Assembly (NCBI GenBank): GCA_951799425.1
Contig: OX637402.1
Span: forward strand, 32,022,492-32,086,491
Reading direction: 5' to 3'
Length of the DNA stretch: 64,000 nucleotides
From: Ilex aquifolium
Lineage: Eukaryota; Streptophyta; Magnoliopsida; Aquifoliales; Aquifoliaceae
A program made the position numbers and the translations under genes. How positions within the stretch are numbered: the stretch's first letter is position 1; every line of letters begins with the position of its first letter. Positions 44,872 to 60,620 of this stretch are shown piece by piece. The notes below the pieces were generated by a model. That model did no database searches. It had not been told where the DNA came from and saw only the letters and a list, made by a program, of their open reading frames with translations.

Positions 44872-45012
44872 GCTATAAGCCCACAGTGAGTTTGAGCTTT
44901 AGATAACGAGATATTTATCTCATAAAATCTTTAGTTTTGACTTGGATTGTTAGTCTTTGATCAAATTAAAAAAAAAATTAGTTGATGTGCGTATAAATTG
45001 ACTCGGACACTT
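44872..45012 (+). mobile_element. tRNA-derived SINE, copy E (5'-truncated)
   Basis: Retains the 3' two-thirds of the family body (TATCTCATAAAATCTTTAGT, GTCTTTGATCAAATTAAA, TTAGTTGATGTGCG, ACTCGGACACTT). The A-box region is missing and a weak B-box-like GAGTTTGAGC remains. The tail is degenerate. Confidence 0.55.
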
Positions 45013-45214
45013 CTTGTAAAAAATTTTTTTTTTGACTCGGACACTTATAACTATAATATAAAAAATAAGAATAACAAATCCACATAGAGACGTAATTCGT
45101 TTTGATTGTTTGCAACCCTTCGTTGTCATGAAAATTATTTGGGTAGCAAAACGAAAAGGTGAAGTTGAAGGGCAACACGAAAAGGTGAATTTGAAACCGT
45201 CGGATGAATTTATT

Positions 45215-45665
45215 GAAATCTGTCATGTTTTATATTATAGATGTTTCTATGTGGTTCCTCAAACAGACAGCGTCCAGATTACTGAAAGTTTTTAATCATA
45301 AACTTATTACCTGATATCTAAATATATACAAAAAAATAATTTGGGTAGCTTTTAACAAAAAATGTGTAATATGGGTAGTTTTTAACCAAATTTTGGATAG
45401 CTCGTGCTTAAAACTGTATAATTTGAGTAATTCTTGGTAAAAATTTGATCAAAAAGTTATCGAAATTATTTTTTTGTTAATATTTAGGTATCACGTGACA
45501 AGTTTATAATAAAAAATCGTTAGCAATCTGGACGTTGTCTGCTTGAGGGACCATATAGAAACATATTCAATACTTCAGGGACTAACATGATGCAATTAAA
45601 ATATTATGAACTAAAATAAGACAAACCTTATACTTTGAAAACCTCTAATGCAATTAACCCTAAAG
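45215..45665. mobile_element. Inverted-repeat element, long stem of about 110 bp
   Basis: The left arm (about 45215-45325, including GTTCCTCAAACAGACAGCGT and CCAGATTACTG) and the right arm (about 45485-45597, which reverse-complements to GTCCCTCAAGCAGACAACGT and CCAGATTGCT) pair imperfectly over about 110 bp around a 160-bp loop. The right end continues to a MULE/TIR-like terminus (reverse complement GGGTTAATTGCATTAGAGGT). The matching left terminus is missing, so the element looks truncated. Confidence 0.6.
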
Positions 45666-46471
45666 TTTATAGTATTTATGTGTTGTTAAGTTAAAATTTG
45701 GGCCGTAATGAACTGGGTTTTAGTGGGTGTAGAAATTTAAGAAAATACTGAAAGAGGAGGCATTGAGAGTTTGAAATCAATGACACCTTGAATCTTTGAT
45801 AATTCAATGATATATACATTGATGAAACGCTGGAAGCTATTGTTCGAATTTATAAATTGAATAATTCAATGATTTATACATGTATAATTCAATAATTTAT
45901 ACACCGACTCGATGGTTAATTTAATGATTTATACATTGACTCGATCTATACAGATTAAATATTTTTCTCTAGTTAACTTTATAAGTTGAATTGAAAATTG
46001 AATGTATTTGATATATGTTTGATGATTTTTTTATGCTTAACTTTACATGTTTAATGTTATTTTTATAATTATTGTGATTTTTTAATTTATTTATAATTAT
46101 TTATTATTTTTTGATTATATTATCGGTTCGATAGTGATTTAATGGTTGAACTAATGATTCATTGATCCGATCCCTTTATATGTTCGGGCAGAGTTTTAAA
46201 ATTATGATTAGTGGTGGACGCGCTGGTGATAGTGCTTTTTAAATTTAAAAAAAAAATATTTTAAAAATACACAAAATAGCCATTACCCACTTTTTGTTTT
46301 TGATTTTCACAAAAACAAAAATAAAAAACAACTAAACAACTTTTGTACTAAAAACTGTTTTCGGAAATAGAAAAACAGTTTCTGAGCCTTGGTTTCCTTC
46401 CCACTTCGCTGTTTCGTCGACAGTCGAAGGGTTCCTTCACCGTCTTCCGGAGCTTAAACTGAGTTCTGAGC

Positions 46472-50438
<3,967 letters not shown>

Positions 50439-52401
50439 ACAAAATGCCTCTTTGTACCTTTGGAGCCCTGGAACCTACCTGCCATTCTTCTTTCAAGAAT
50501 TTGCTCTTGTAAGTACAACTTGTTTCTCCTCGTAATGCTACTTAACTCTTGTCATTAGTTGTGACTTACTCAGAAGCACATGAATAGGGATGAGATTATA
50601 ACGACAATTGTATGCATGATAAAAAATGAAGTCTTCTATCCTTATAAATTTATGTCTCCTCCAAGCCGCCTTTGGTGTGGAGAGCTGATTTTAGATAATT
50701 TTGGTGTATACCTTGTTTGATTCTTTTTTCCTTGTAATCACGACAAAGAATGAGCCTTTCAACGAGTCACTGGCTGCTTTCTGGCTTTCTGCTTGACTAG
50801 GTGTTTCAATCTTGAATCCCAACATCTTTTGTTCTTAGTCTTTTCCTTGTCTGACAACTAGTTGAATAAAACATTGTCATATTCCCACTTTGCTTCCCGA
50901 TTCAAAAAATTATATGACCTAAAGTATTCCAAAGTGGTTGGATGGATATATTTTCAAAGGAGGAACAACAAACGTCTTTGTACTTGCTGTTTGCCGGGTA
51001 AATAAGGAGCAACGATTGGCAACTCTGTTCTATGTTACGTAAAAGCGACGATTTTTGAATGGTTAAGATACTTCCATATTGTACAGTCCGTAATGTTGAT
51101 CCATTCTGTTGACTTCCTCTTATTAATTTTTGTTCAATTTCCTTCCCTTTGAACAATTTGACAGCTTGATCCTGACTCTAAGCTTTTGCATCCTTTTTTA
51201 TCTGAAACAGTTGATTTGCTTAAATCTGTATTGTGCTGCCGATTTTGCCAGAGCATAGAATGTTGTGTAAGAGAAACTCAACTCAACAAAGTCTTGTCCA
51301 AACATTTTTGGAGTCGATTATATGAATCTTCTTTCGCGATTATACTCTATGTTGTTGCTAGGGAAACTAACAGCAAAAATACAAAATGGCTGATGAAGCA
51401 ATGAACAGAAGCAATACCACCTTTGCTACTGCCTACCGAGTACCGACCACTTCGTTGACAGCATGCAATTCTGGTGAAATCTGTGTACTTCCAACAAACG
51501 ATAAGGAGATATTTTCTGTGATATTTGATAATGGACGATCACTTCCATTAAATTGTCTGATCTAACTATAATCTGGAGAACCACCTCTAATAGACTATTT
51601 TCTGAATTATCAGGTTTGTGTCGACTGCTTCTTCGAGTTCAGCGGTTCTAGATAGTGGATTTTGGTTTGGAAAAAAAAAAACCCGAGATCACTTTTTTGT
51701 GTTGTTGTTTTGTATATAGTTAAAGATAAAAATAGTAATGCAAAATCCATAAAAGAGAAGTTAACTATGCCATGTTTAATGGTAAGATGGTATTTTATCA
51801 CCTCAATTGGAATTAATACTTAATTTGCCAGAGTTTTATCATCTTAGTTGAAATCAATTGTTAGGTAGGATAGTTATTAGGTCTATTAACGGGATCGAGT
51901 TTGGATTGGATTTTGACGGATCCGAATTTAATTTTAAAGGCCCATCCGAATTTGACTTGATAATCTGGCGGATTTTATATTTATAGTCAATATTCGAATC
52001 TGTTAACAATTCGGAATTCGATTCAATTTAAATAACTTAGTTGACTAAATTAAAATAAATTATACATAAATTTTAACTAATTTTTTTAAAATTTATATAC
52101 AAATAAATAAATAATTCGGATCGGATCGGATCGGATCATAATCAGATCGAATGTATATATATCTAAAATCCGAATTCATGGAATATAAGGTATCGGGTTT
52201 GGGTTTGAATTATCGGTAAAAAAAATAAAATAAAACAATATCCAACTAAACAGATTTCAGGTCGGATTCAGATCAATTAACAGGCTTAGTAGTAACAATC
52301 TAACAATATATTAGTCAGGGAAAAAGTACGAAAAACCGGAATTTAACCTTTTTAGTTTCAAGATTATTATTATAATATTATCTACTCAATTTGCCAACAA
52401 A
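50439..52401. other. METTL4 3' flank and intergenic DNA
   Basis: The first few hundred bases are probably 3'UTR. A stretch rich in GGATCGGATC-type motifs (about 51890-52280, with a short GGATC tandem at 52117-52137) resembles decayed transposon sequence. No gene recognised. Confidence 0.4.
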
Positions 52402-52473
52402 GTCGTTGTAGTATAGTGGTGAGTATTCCCGCCTGTCACGCGGGTGACCCGGGTTCGATCTCCGGCAACGGCG
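52402..52473 (+). tRNA. tRNA-Asp (anticodon GTC)
   Basis: 72 nt without intron. The acceptor stem GTCGTTG pairs with CAACGGC (52466-52472), with discriminator G at 52473. The anticodon stem-loop CCCGCCTGTCACGCGGG shows GTC. The D-arm A-box is TAGTATAGTGGTGAG and the T-arm is CCGGGTTCGATCTCCGG. CAA motifs just upstream (GCCAACAA, 52393-52400) are the usual plant tRNA start context, and a T run follows at 52475. One feature departs from plant tRNA-Asp as I remember it: T instead of C at the T-stem base next to the loop, converting G53-C61 to a G-U wobble. It is otherwise a complete nuclear cloverleaf. Confidence 0.95.
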
Positions 52474-52474
52474 C

Positions 52475-52479
52475 TTTTT
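52475..52479 (+). terminator. RNA polymerase III terminator of tRNA-Asp
   Basis: TTTTT one base after the discriminator base, the standard Pol III stop. Confidence 0.8.
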
Positions 52480-54916
52480 CCTAAACTTTTTATGACTTAC
52501 CAGTCAGCTATCCAATTCTGCCTTTTTTTTTAAACCCGAACATTATAGAGGAAATGAATAAAGCGTTGTCTGAGATCTGGACCCCCGTGAGAAGGTCTTA
52601 TGAGTAGTATTAGGGCAGACTGATAAATTATTTTGCTCTTAACTTCGCAGCGAATGTCTTGTTTATGCAGTTGAAGTGTTTGAAGAATTGCCCAAGAAAG
52701 AGTTCATGGTTTTTGGGAACTTTTATAATTTTGCATGTTAGCTCAGGTCTGCAATTATTAGATGATTCATTGTGTCTATAATTAAAGCCCAGATGCTAAT
52801 TGAGAATGTAGACATCTCAATTAACAACTACGTAAAAAAGTGGGTTTTTGCACTTTGGTGAGTTAGTTTCATTATGGAGGTTGGCCATGGAATCGGAGGG
52901 TGACATTTAGTAGCATGGTTGATCTTCATGGTTTGTTCCATGGTTGCTAGGAGGGTTACAAGTTTTTTTAACATTAATCATCTGAATATCAGATTGGAAA
53001 CCTCATGGAAGCTTTATAGTTTTCTGTTGAAATTTGCTGTTAAAAAACTGGTTGGGGTTGCACAAGCTATTCACGAGGATGGATTTTAAGAGAAGGATAA
53101 CCAAGACCACCATTGGCCTGGCTCGGGTGGCTTCGATTTGTCTTCAAGATATACTTACAGAGAGAGGAACGATGCAACCGTCGACTTAAAAATAGTCAGT
53201 TGCAGCTCAACATGCTTGTATACAGACATTGACTCCTCGGCTGAAGGCACAACGACATAAAATTGCCGCTATGTTATCAAGCTTCATCCAATTTGCAGGA
53301 AACAACATGTATGATGTGCCATTGAAAGCATTCTGAAAAGCCATCAAGGGGTCCGCAAAAATTATAATCCTTTTCAGTAAGGTTTGTTTCTTTTTCTCCC
53401 TTGATTCTTTTAACAATTTCTGCAAACTTTGTCCTGAAATGCCCCCTACATTGAGTGTCTATGCATAGACATTTTCAGCTACACCAGCCAATGCCGAAGA
53501 CCCCAGTTGTTGAGCTATTCTTGGATGGTAATTTGTAGAACAGTAAAGAATATTTTGCACCAGGAAGTTAAGTAAAGGGCAGATTTTTTTTTTAATTTAT
53601 AAGATAATTTTGCTATCTGATCTTCAATGAACTTGATAATAGTTGTTGAAAATTGCCTGGCTATCTGATCTTCAATTATCCGATTAAGACAATTCTAAAG
53701 AGTAGAAGTAAATCAAACAAATAACCATTTTAACCGAAGATGAAGAGAGAAATTGATTCCTAAGCACGAAAGTTTTATCCATAAAAAGAGACCTGAATAA
53801 AGAAAAGATTGACAGATACATTGTTATGTGCTGGAAAAATTGCAATTTTCTTGCGCTACTGTTTTGGTATAGCGGTAAGATAATTCTATTATAATTCAAC
53901 AAGTTCTAATTACACAAATAAGTTTTATCCATAAAAGAGACTTGAATAAAAAAAAAGATTGACAGATATATTGTTATGTGACGGAAAAATTGCAAACAAA
54001 TTTTATGTGCACTTGCGGACATAGACCTTCTCCAGATTCGTCACTATATATGTCTAGGAAAGTGCTTGAATCGAAATGGATTGATATAAGATTCTAGGAA
54101 AGATGATTTATATCACACCTAGTTGGTATAGTTCATTGCCCGAGCGAATATTTCGCTTAGCAGAATGAGATAATCATGACTACGAACATGAAATGAGGTG
54201 GGTCAAGTATTGCTCTTAGTCAAGTCTCAAGAGGGATAGGGGATACTTTACTGGTGTGATTTGAGTTATATAGGGTATGTATGATATCTTGTTAGTGACG
54301 TGCTATGTTACTATTCTTTTTCGTCAAGTCGAACGCTCCATCACCTGTATGAGGAGATTGAAATAATAATGAGAGATGTGATAATAACCCGGTAGTGTCC
54401 TCAAGGTTGTAAGAATCCTAATAGGTTTATGCTCTTTTCCTTTATCCTAGTCTTATTATCAGTTGAGATAACCCATAAGTTGCAATTGAGATAGGATTTG
54501 TATTCATCATCTAAACTCATGTTTTATGTATAGAGGAGAGATGTATAGAAAATACAACAAAAATTCGCAACTCTCTTTCTCCTCTAAGATTTCTCTCTCT
54601 AGGAATCACCATCTAGAAGGATTCCTATGTTTTGTTTTGTGGGTGCAGGTGCTTAGAGGACTCTAATAGGCCTCTTTTCTGCATATTATCAGACTTGTTA
54701 CCAGCCAAAGATCTTCCGAGCAGCGAGGATAATAAAGCAAGTTGATTTGATCTGATTTCGCATTTGAAAGAGGTAACTCGTGTATAACCTCTATTTTCAA
54801 CAATATATATATCTATGATCTAAGAAGTGTTGGCAACACACATATCAAACAAAATACCAATTAGACTAACAAGGAGCTGACCCCAAATCTCCCAACAATC
54901 AGCTCTCTTTTAGCTG
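52480..54916. other. Intergenic region between tRNA-Asp and GGPPS
   Basis: No gene recognised. A 160-bp direct duplication lies at about 53770-54003. The segment about 54540-54730 (pyrimidine-rich, mRNA-leader-like) might be a remnant of an LTR retrotransposon, but no ends could be fixed. The bases just below 54917 are the GGPPS 3'UTR. Confidence 0.4.
53770..54003. repeat. 160-bp spaced direct duplication
   Basis: AGTTTTATCCATAAAA recurs at 53771 and 53931. Each is followed by GAGAC.TGAATAAA and then AGATTGACAGATA.ATTGTT and ATGTG..GGAAAAATTGCAA. The copies are about 90 percent alike by eye. Confidence 0.78.
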
Positions 54917-56101
<1,185 letters not shown>

Positions 56102-56110
56102 CTAAATCTA

Positions 56111-56118
56111 TATTTATG
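56111..56118 (-). promoter_or_regulatory. Probable TATA box of GGPPS
   Basis: CATAAATA (minus strand), about 70 bp before the GGPPS ATG. The spacing would leave a short 5'UTR of about 35-40 nt. Confidence 0.45.
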
Positions 56119-56356
56119 TAGACCTTGAAGACAGCTGTAATGGAGGAGTCTATGAGTCCAATTCTAGGAAATTTTGGTAAGAGAGAGACCAAAGATTGTA
56201 TCAATGGTTAGAAATTGAAAGGTACCAGTAATGGAGATTGGGAAGCCACGACAACGAGATAGGGTTATGGATCAGATGCGAGAAAAGAAGGGTCTCTGTT
56301 GACATGTGACCAATCACCAAGGTGGAGGAGAAATACAAAGAAAGGACTAAGAACAG

Positions 56357-56700
56357 GGGTTATCCTATATGGGATAGCCTTAAGGTGTGTGTTTAAATGA
56401 ATGTTATGGTCCTTACACATTTAAGTGTAAGTGTGAGTGGTTATAATTATCTTATGTTAAAAAAAAAAAAATTTGATTCATTTTTGTTTCAGGGTGACTC
56501 TAATTGTGGGCTTAGTTTCTTTCCTCGTTGGGTGAGACCAAAGGTTGGGTGAGGCCTTAGGGCGTGTGTGGGAAGGGTTGGGGGGCTATCCCACATCGGA
56601 TAGTCTTAGGGTGTGTGAGTGTGTTTAAATGGATGCTATCGTCCTCACATTTTTAAGTGTGAGTGATTATAGTTATCCTATGTTTCAAAAAAAAAAAAAG
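56357..56700 (+). mobile_element. 344-bp dimeric, poly(A)-tailed retroposon with 13-bp target duplication
   Basis: The direct repeat GGACTAAGAACAG flanks the element exactly (56344-56356 and 56701-56713). Inside are two related units of about 116 bp (about 56357-56472 and 56583-56700). Both run from a TATCC..AT..GGATAG motif (ATCCTATATGGGATAGCC; ATCCCACATCGGATAGTC) through GTGTTTAAATG.ATG and AAGTGTGAGTG to TTAT..TTATC.TATGTT, and each ends in its own A tract. A 110-bp linker (56473-56582) separates them. A single outer target duplication implies insertion as one dimer. No coding capacity and no obvious tRNA-type A/B boxes are visible. It lies about 310 bp upstream of the GGPPS start codon. 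Confidence 0.75.
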
Positions 56701-56713
56701 GGACTAAGAACAG

Positions 56714-57161
56714 TGTTTACTGGCTATATAGCATTTTGGATGATTTTCCCACTTGCGAGTGCAGCAATTGGAAGGACACTGATAAGTGCCTGCCACCTGT
56801 GGTCACCTCATTCTCATTTCTCAGTTTGGGTGGGTCTCCTACTCAAATTTGGGCCGAATCATGCTCCTAAGAAGTCAAGTGAATCCGAGACCCAACTCAA
56901 GCAGGTTGCCGCTGGGATAAAATTTGGCTTGAGCTCCACTTGTATTTTAAGCTAGTTGAATTTGAAAAAAAATTTAGACTCGTTTTCACAAAGTTCGGCT
57001 CGTATAGTCGAGTTACCCGAGCTCAATTCGAGTTTTAAACAAGTAAAACCTGAACAATTTTTTAGACTTGTTTAAAAAAAGAGTTTGATAGGCTCAAGCT
57101 CAAGCTTGCAAAACTTGACTTGATTTACACACTAGCGGCCACTATAGAAGTATTTTTATTT
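56714..57161. other. Intergenic DNA
   Basis: No gene recognised. The plus-strand frame at 56629-56955 starts inside the retroposon and has no recognisable domain. Confidence 0.4.
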
Positions 57162-58027
57162 GGAAAATTTTCAACTATACCCCTTTTAGTTTATCATGTC
57201 TTCAAATACACCCTTCTATTTTTTGAATCTTTACTGGCACATCTGTCAGATTAAAGGTGTTAATTAGAATATAATATTACTAAATTGTCCATAATATATT
57301 TTAGGAAAAACTTCATCCACACATCTTTTAGATAGACATATCTTCAATAAGACTCCATCTATTTTTTAAATTTTTTTACATATAAAAATTTGGGCCGATT
57401 AAAATTCGATTCGAGCTAATTAAAATTTATTTTTTATATATTGAAATTTGAGTCGATTAAAAATTATATTTTTTTTACTTCTAAAATTTTGACTAATTAA
57501 AATTTTATTCGAGACTCAAATCAAATTTTAATCAACTCGCATTAAATTTTAATCGATCCGAATTTTGATACATAAAAAATATAAATTTTAATCGACTCAA
57601 ATTTTAATCAACTTGAATCGAAATTTAATAAATAAAAATATATAAATTTTAATCGACTCGAAGAGAATTTTAATTGGGGATAAAGCTCAAGTAGAGTTCA
57701 AATCTATTCGAATTTTAATACGTAAAAAATAAAATTTAATCAATTCGAATCGAATTTTAATTGGCTCAAATTTTAATTTATAGAAAAATACATTTTAATT
57801 GGTTCAAATTTTAATCAAATTTTATATAGAAAGATTGTTTGGGGGTTTATGTAAGAGCAATTTTGGTATTTATATAATTTATTTTTGTTATAAATGGTGG
57901 TTTAATAACAGAGAGTGTTAGTGATATTTAAATATAAATTAGAAGGGGTGTCAGTGATATTTTTGATAATAGAGGAGGTGTGCTTAAAAATATGATAAAT
58001 GAGAAAGAGTGTGTTTGAAATTTTTCC
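57162..58027. mobile_element. Inverted-repeat DNA element, about 866 bp
   Basis: The left end GGAAAATTTTCAACTATACC (57162) is mirrored by the right end, whose reverse complement begins GGAAAAATTTCAAACACACT (58027). Similarity extends about 100 bp inward (TTTATCAT.., CACCC.TCTATT.., ACTGGCACA/ACTGACACC). The centre (about 57390-57840) is an array of diverged ATTTTAATCGACTCGAATTT-type words. The flanks are T-rich, so the target duplication cannot be defined. No ORF. Confidence 0.55.
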
Positions 58028-59199
58028 TTTTTTTTTTTTTGGGTATTTTTCATTCAAATGTCAAAAATATCCGAATTAAATTACCCCGTGTACCTTAATT
58101 AATTTTTCTTCGGTCTAATAAAAAGTAGGTGATCTACGCTTTCATTATACAAGCTTCCACACAGTGCAAACAAAGTTCAATCATCCGTAACTTGATCTCC
58201 CTAGCTGGGTACCGATTAGATTGGTAGAAAAAGAAAGCTATTAGTAATGAAGGGAGCGATGAATAATTGAAGTGAAGATATTTGAGAGCAAGTGTGTTTT
58301 TTGGTTTGGCAATTATGAGTTATGGGAACTTTGTTTCTTTTTTCTAAATTATTGTGAAATCATCGGTCAGTCATTGTAATATTGCTTTTTACATAATGGT
58401 CCCACTCATTATGTGGCAATCCTTGACTGGTGTGGCCTTGGCACTTGCCAGTTAGCTCCTTGCAAGCAAAACAAAGCTGACTCACTGAGCTGCTCCGACG
58501 AGATTCATAAAATAGGTGTATGGGGATGGGGGTGTTAATCAAGATTATGCTCAGCCTCAACTCATGCTATTAAAAGATTGAGTTCGATTTGAGCTCGTCT
58601 GTGTATCGAGCTCAAAATATTGTTCAACCAAAAATAAAATATTAAAAAAATATTCAAAATCACAAATTTGAAATATTCAATCAAAAAATTTTACAAAAAA
58701 ACACACAAATATGAGCATAAAATACCTTTAAATCACAATAAAACTATACAAACTTAAATTTATATGTGTAACATACAAACTTATATTTTTTGTTAATTTT
58801 ACTGAAATAATCTTTCGCGAACCGCCGGAATTGTTTAACCGCCTTAATTGTGTATCACATTATACATAGAGCAAGAGAAAATGAGTGAAATGAAGCTAAA
58901 CATAAAAACAACAATAATGTAAACTCACTATTACACTAAATATTGAATATTTATCCGAGGAGAAAAAGAAGACAAAGCATAAAGAAATGAAATAAAAAAT
59001 GGGTAAGACAGTAGGCTTATGGTATCAAAATTGGTAGTGTACCAAAATTTATAATTTTTTAAAATCAAATTATAACTTTAAAATATAAGTTACGACTTTA
59101 AAAGAGATAATTAATCTTAGAGATATTTATAATTGATAACAAATTGAAAATTATAATTAATTAGGAATATTCTCAATTAATTATTGCACGAGTGATTTC
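58028..59199. other. Intergenic AT-rich DNA
   Basis: No gene recognised. A T run at 58028-58040 adjoins the inverted-repeat element. Confidence 0.4.
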
Positions 59200-59950
59200 T
59201 TACAATGAGTTGAGATAGTGATATGTGGAACGATCCTGAGTAATGTTGAATCTGAACCAAAGGATTAGGAAAAGGGGGCCGGGTTTGTACCCAACTAATT
59301 CCCTCCAAAGCTTAAGTCAGTCGGCATCAGAGTCACGAATATAGTGTATTTTCTGAATTTCAATTGCGTACCTTAGATCAGCTTTTTGAGGGGTATTTAT
59401 ACCTGAGTTTGCAATGATGGCGGGGTCTTTGAGTCTCACCTCAGAATTTAATGGCATGCACTCATATCCAAGCATAATGAGTGTTATCTCATCAAATCTC
59501 CTGAAAACTAATTCCCTGGGACTAGTAGACTCTTGCTCAGCATCAGCCGAGCCTTTATAGCCTAATCCCCGATCATTAAATACCTCACATCGACACTTCA
59601 CACCTACGCCCGAGCGTTCACTACTCGGGAATAAGCACCCTAGGGATTTGTCAAGGACATCAAATTGGCGTTATAACACTTAATGCCTTGTAAGTTGTAA
59701 TGATGATTGTCTTCATATTTCTCAAAGACACATGTGCTTATTAATGACCATGTCACAGTCATTCAAGACCTTAATAATGAGCTGTCATATCTCTTTTAAT
59801 GCTAGGCCTTGAAGGGTGCACTCGCCTCTCCAGGTCATAACTCTTCGGTGCTTTTCATAGGCGACCTTTGCGCTCTATAACGGTTGTATTTGTCCACGTG
59901 TCCATTTATTGTTGTCAAGCCCCCTAAAGTCCCGTCAATTATGAATTACC
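59200..59950 (-). mobile_element. Probable solo LTR of a Gypsy-like retrotransposon
   Basis: On the minus strand the sequence has LTR architecture: a U3 with short direct motifs, then a TATA box (TATAAATACCCCTC, minus strand of 59388-59401). Downstream come CTAAGGTACGCAATTG and CTGACTTAAGC.TTGGAGGGA, which are typical R/U5 words in plant Gypsy LTRs. No gag, pol, primer-binding site or second LTR is found nearby. The outer ends and target duplication could not be fixed, so the coordinates are approximate. The 94-codon minus-strand frame at 59317-59601 is LTR sequence, not a gene. Confidence 0.5.
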
Positions 59951-60031
59951 TCAACGCATCATTTACATTTAAAAAATATGATTTGATCTAAAAAATATCA
60001 GACTTGACTACAATACAATAAAAAAAAAAAG

Positions 60032-60366
60032 TTGGTATCATACTTCCAAAATTTCATATAACTAAGAAATTTATCACTTTTGTGGTTGATTTATTACTTT
60101 TGTTCGTATTTTTATTATTGTTGTGGGTGTTTTTATTACATTTGTGATAACTACTTTTATCATTTTTCTTAAATACAAAACAATTTATCACTTTTGTGAG
60201 TGATTTACTACATTTATGAGTATTTTTATAACTTTTGTGACAATTATTTTTATCATTTTTTTGGTATCATAACAGTGATAAAATTACCTACAAATATGAT
60301 AAAATTTACCACCAATATAATAAATTTCAGTACCATATCAAAATTTTAAATTTTGGTACCAAGTCC
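60032..60366. repeat. AT-rich repeat with diverged 114-bp duplication and inverted ends
   Basis: TTATCACTTTTGTG recurs at about 60071 and 60185 with similar downstream words (GATTTA.TAC.TTT, GTATTTTTAT). TTGGTATCATACTTCCAAAA at the left and CAAAATTTTAAATTTTGGTA near the right suggest degenerate inverted termini. Similar GGTATCAAAATT words at 59028 raise the possibility of a larger element split by the LTR. Confidence 0.4.
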
Positions 60367-60414
60367 AATAATACCTAGGAAGTATGATAATGTGTGTGTA
60401 TGAAAGAGTTTGGG

Positions 60415-60418
60415 TTTT

Positions 60419-60449
<31 letters not shown>

Positions 60450-60450
60450 G
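60415..60450. repeat. T14-G22 homopolymer junction
   Basis: Fourteen T followed directly by about 22 G, then AGGGGG, located 35 bp before the RCE1 TATA box. The exact G count is uncertain because long homopolymers are sequenced poorly. Confidence 0.8.
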
Positions 60451-60484
60451 AGGGGGTACGAGGAGGGGGATGCATCATGGCATT

Positions 60485-60491
60485 TATAAAA
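60485..60491 (+). promoter_or_regulatory. TATA box of RCE1
   Basis: TATAAAA, followed about 30 bp later by a CT-rich leader (CTTCTCTCTGTCTCTCTCC) and a splice donor at 60620/60621. Confidence 0.65.
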
Positions 60492-60514
60492 GCAAGCTCT
60501 CTTTCAACGTCCTT

Positions 60515-60620
60515 TATGAGATTCTTCTCTCTGTCTCTCTCCCCGAACTATTAGATAAGAAGAGCCCTGAATTCTGGAATCTACCCGTCCTCTGGTTCAT
60601 TTCGGCGTTTCGTCAAACAG
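60515..60620 (+). other. Non-coding first exon of RCE1
   Basis: The start is estimated from the TATA box. The end is at CAAACAG|GTTAAC. A 5'UTR intron of about 1.95 kb (60621-62566) leads to CTATAG|GAACA just 5 nt before the ATG at 62572. Long leader introns directly before the ATG are common in plant E2 and ubiquitin genes. The frames inside the intron are not coding. Confidence 0.55.

Noticed and set aside
54540..54800. Possible LTR retrotransposon leader
   Set aside because: CT-rich leader-like words are present, but no terminal TG..CA, primer-binding site or target duplication could be found.
59317..59601. 94-codon minus-strand frame
   Set aside because: It coincides with LTR-like sequence containing a TATA box and R/U5-type words; not a host gene.
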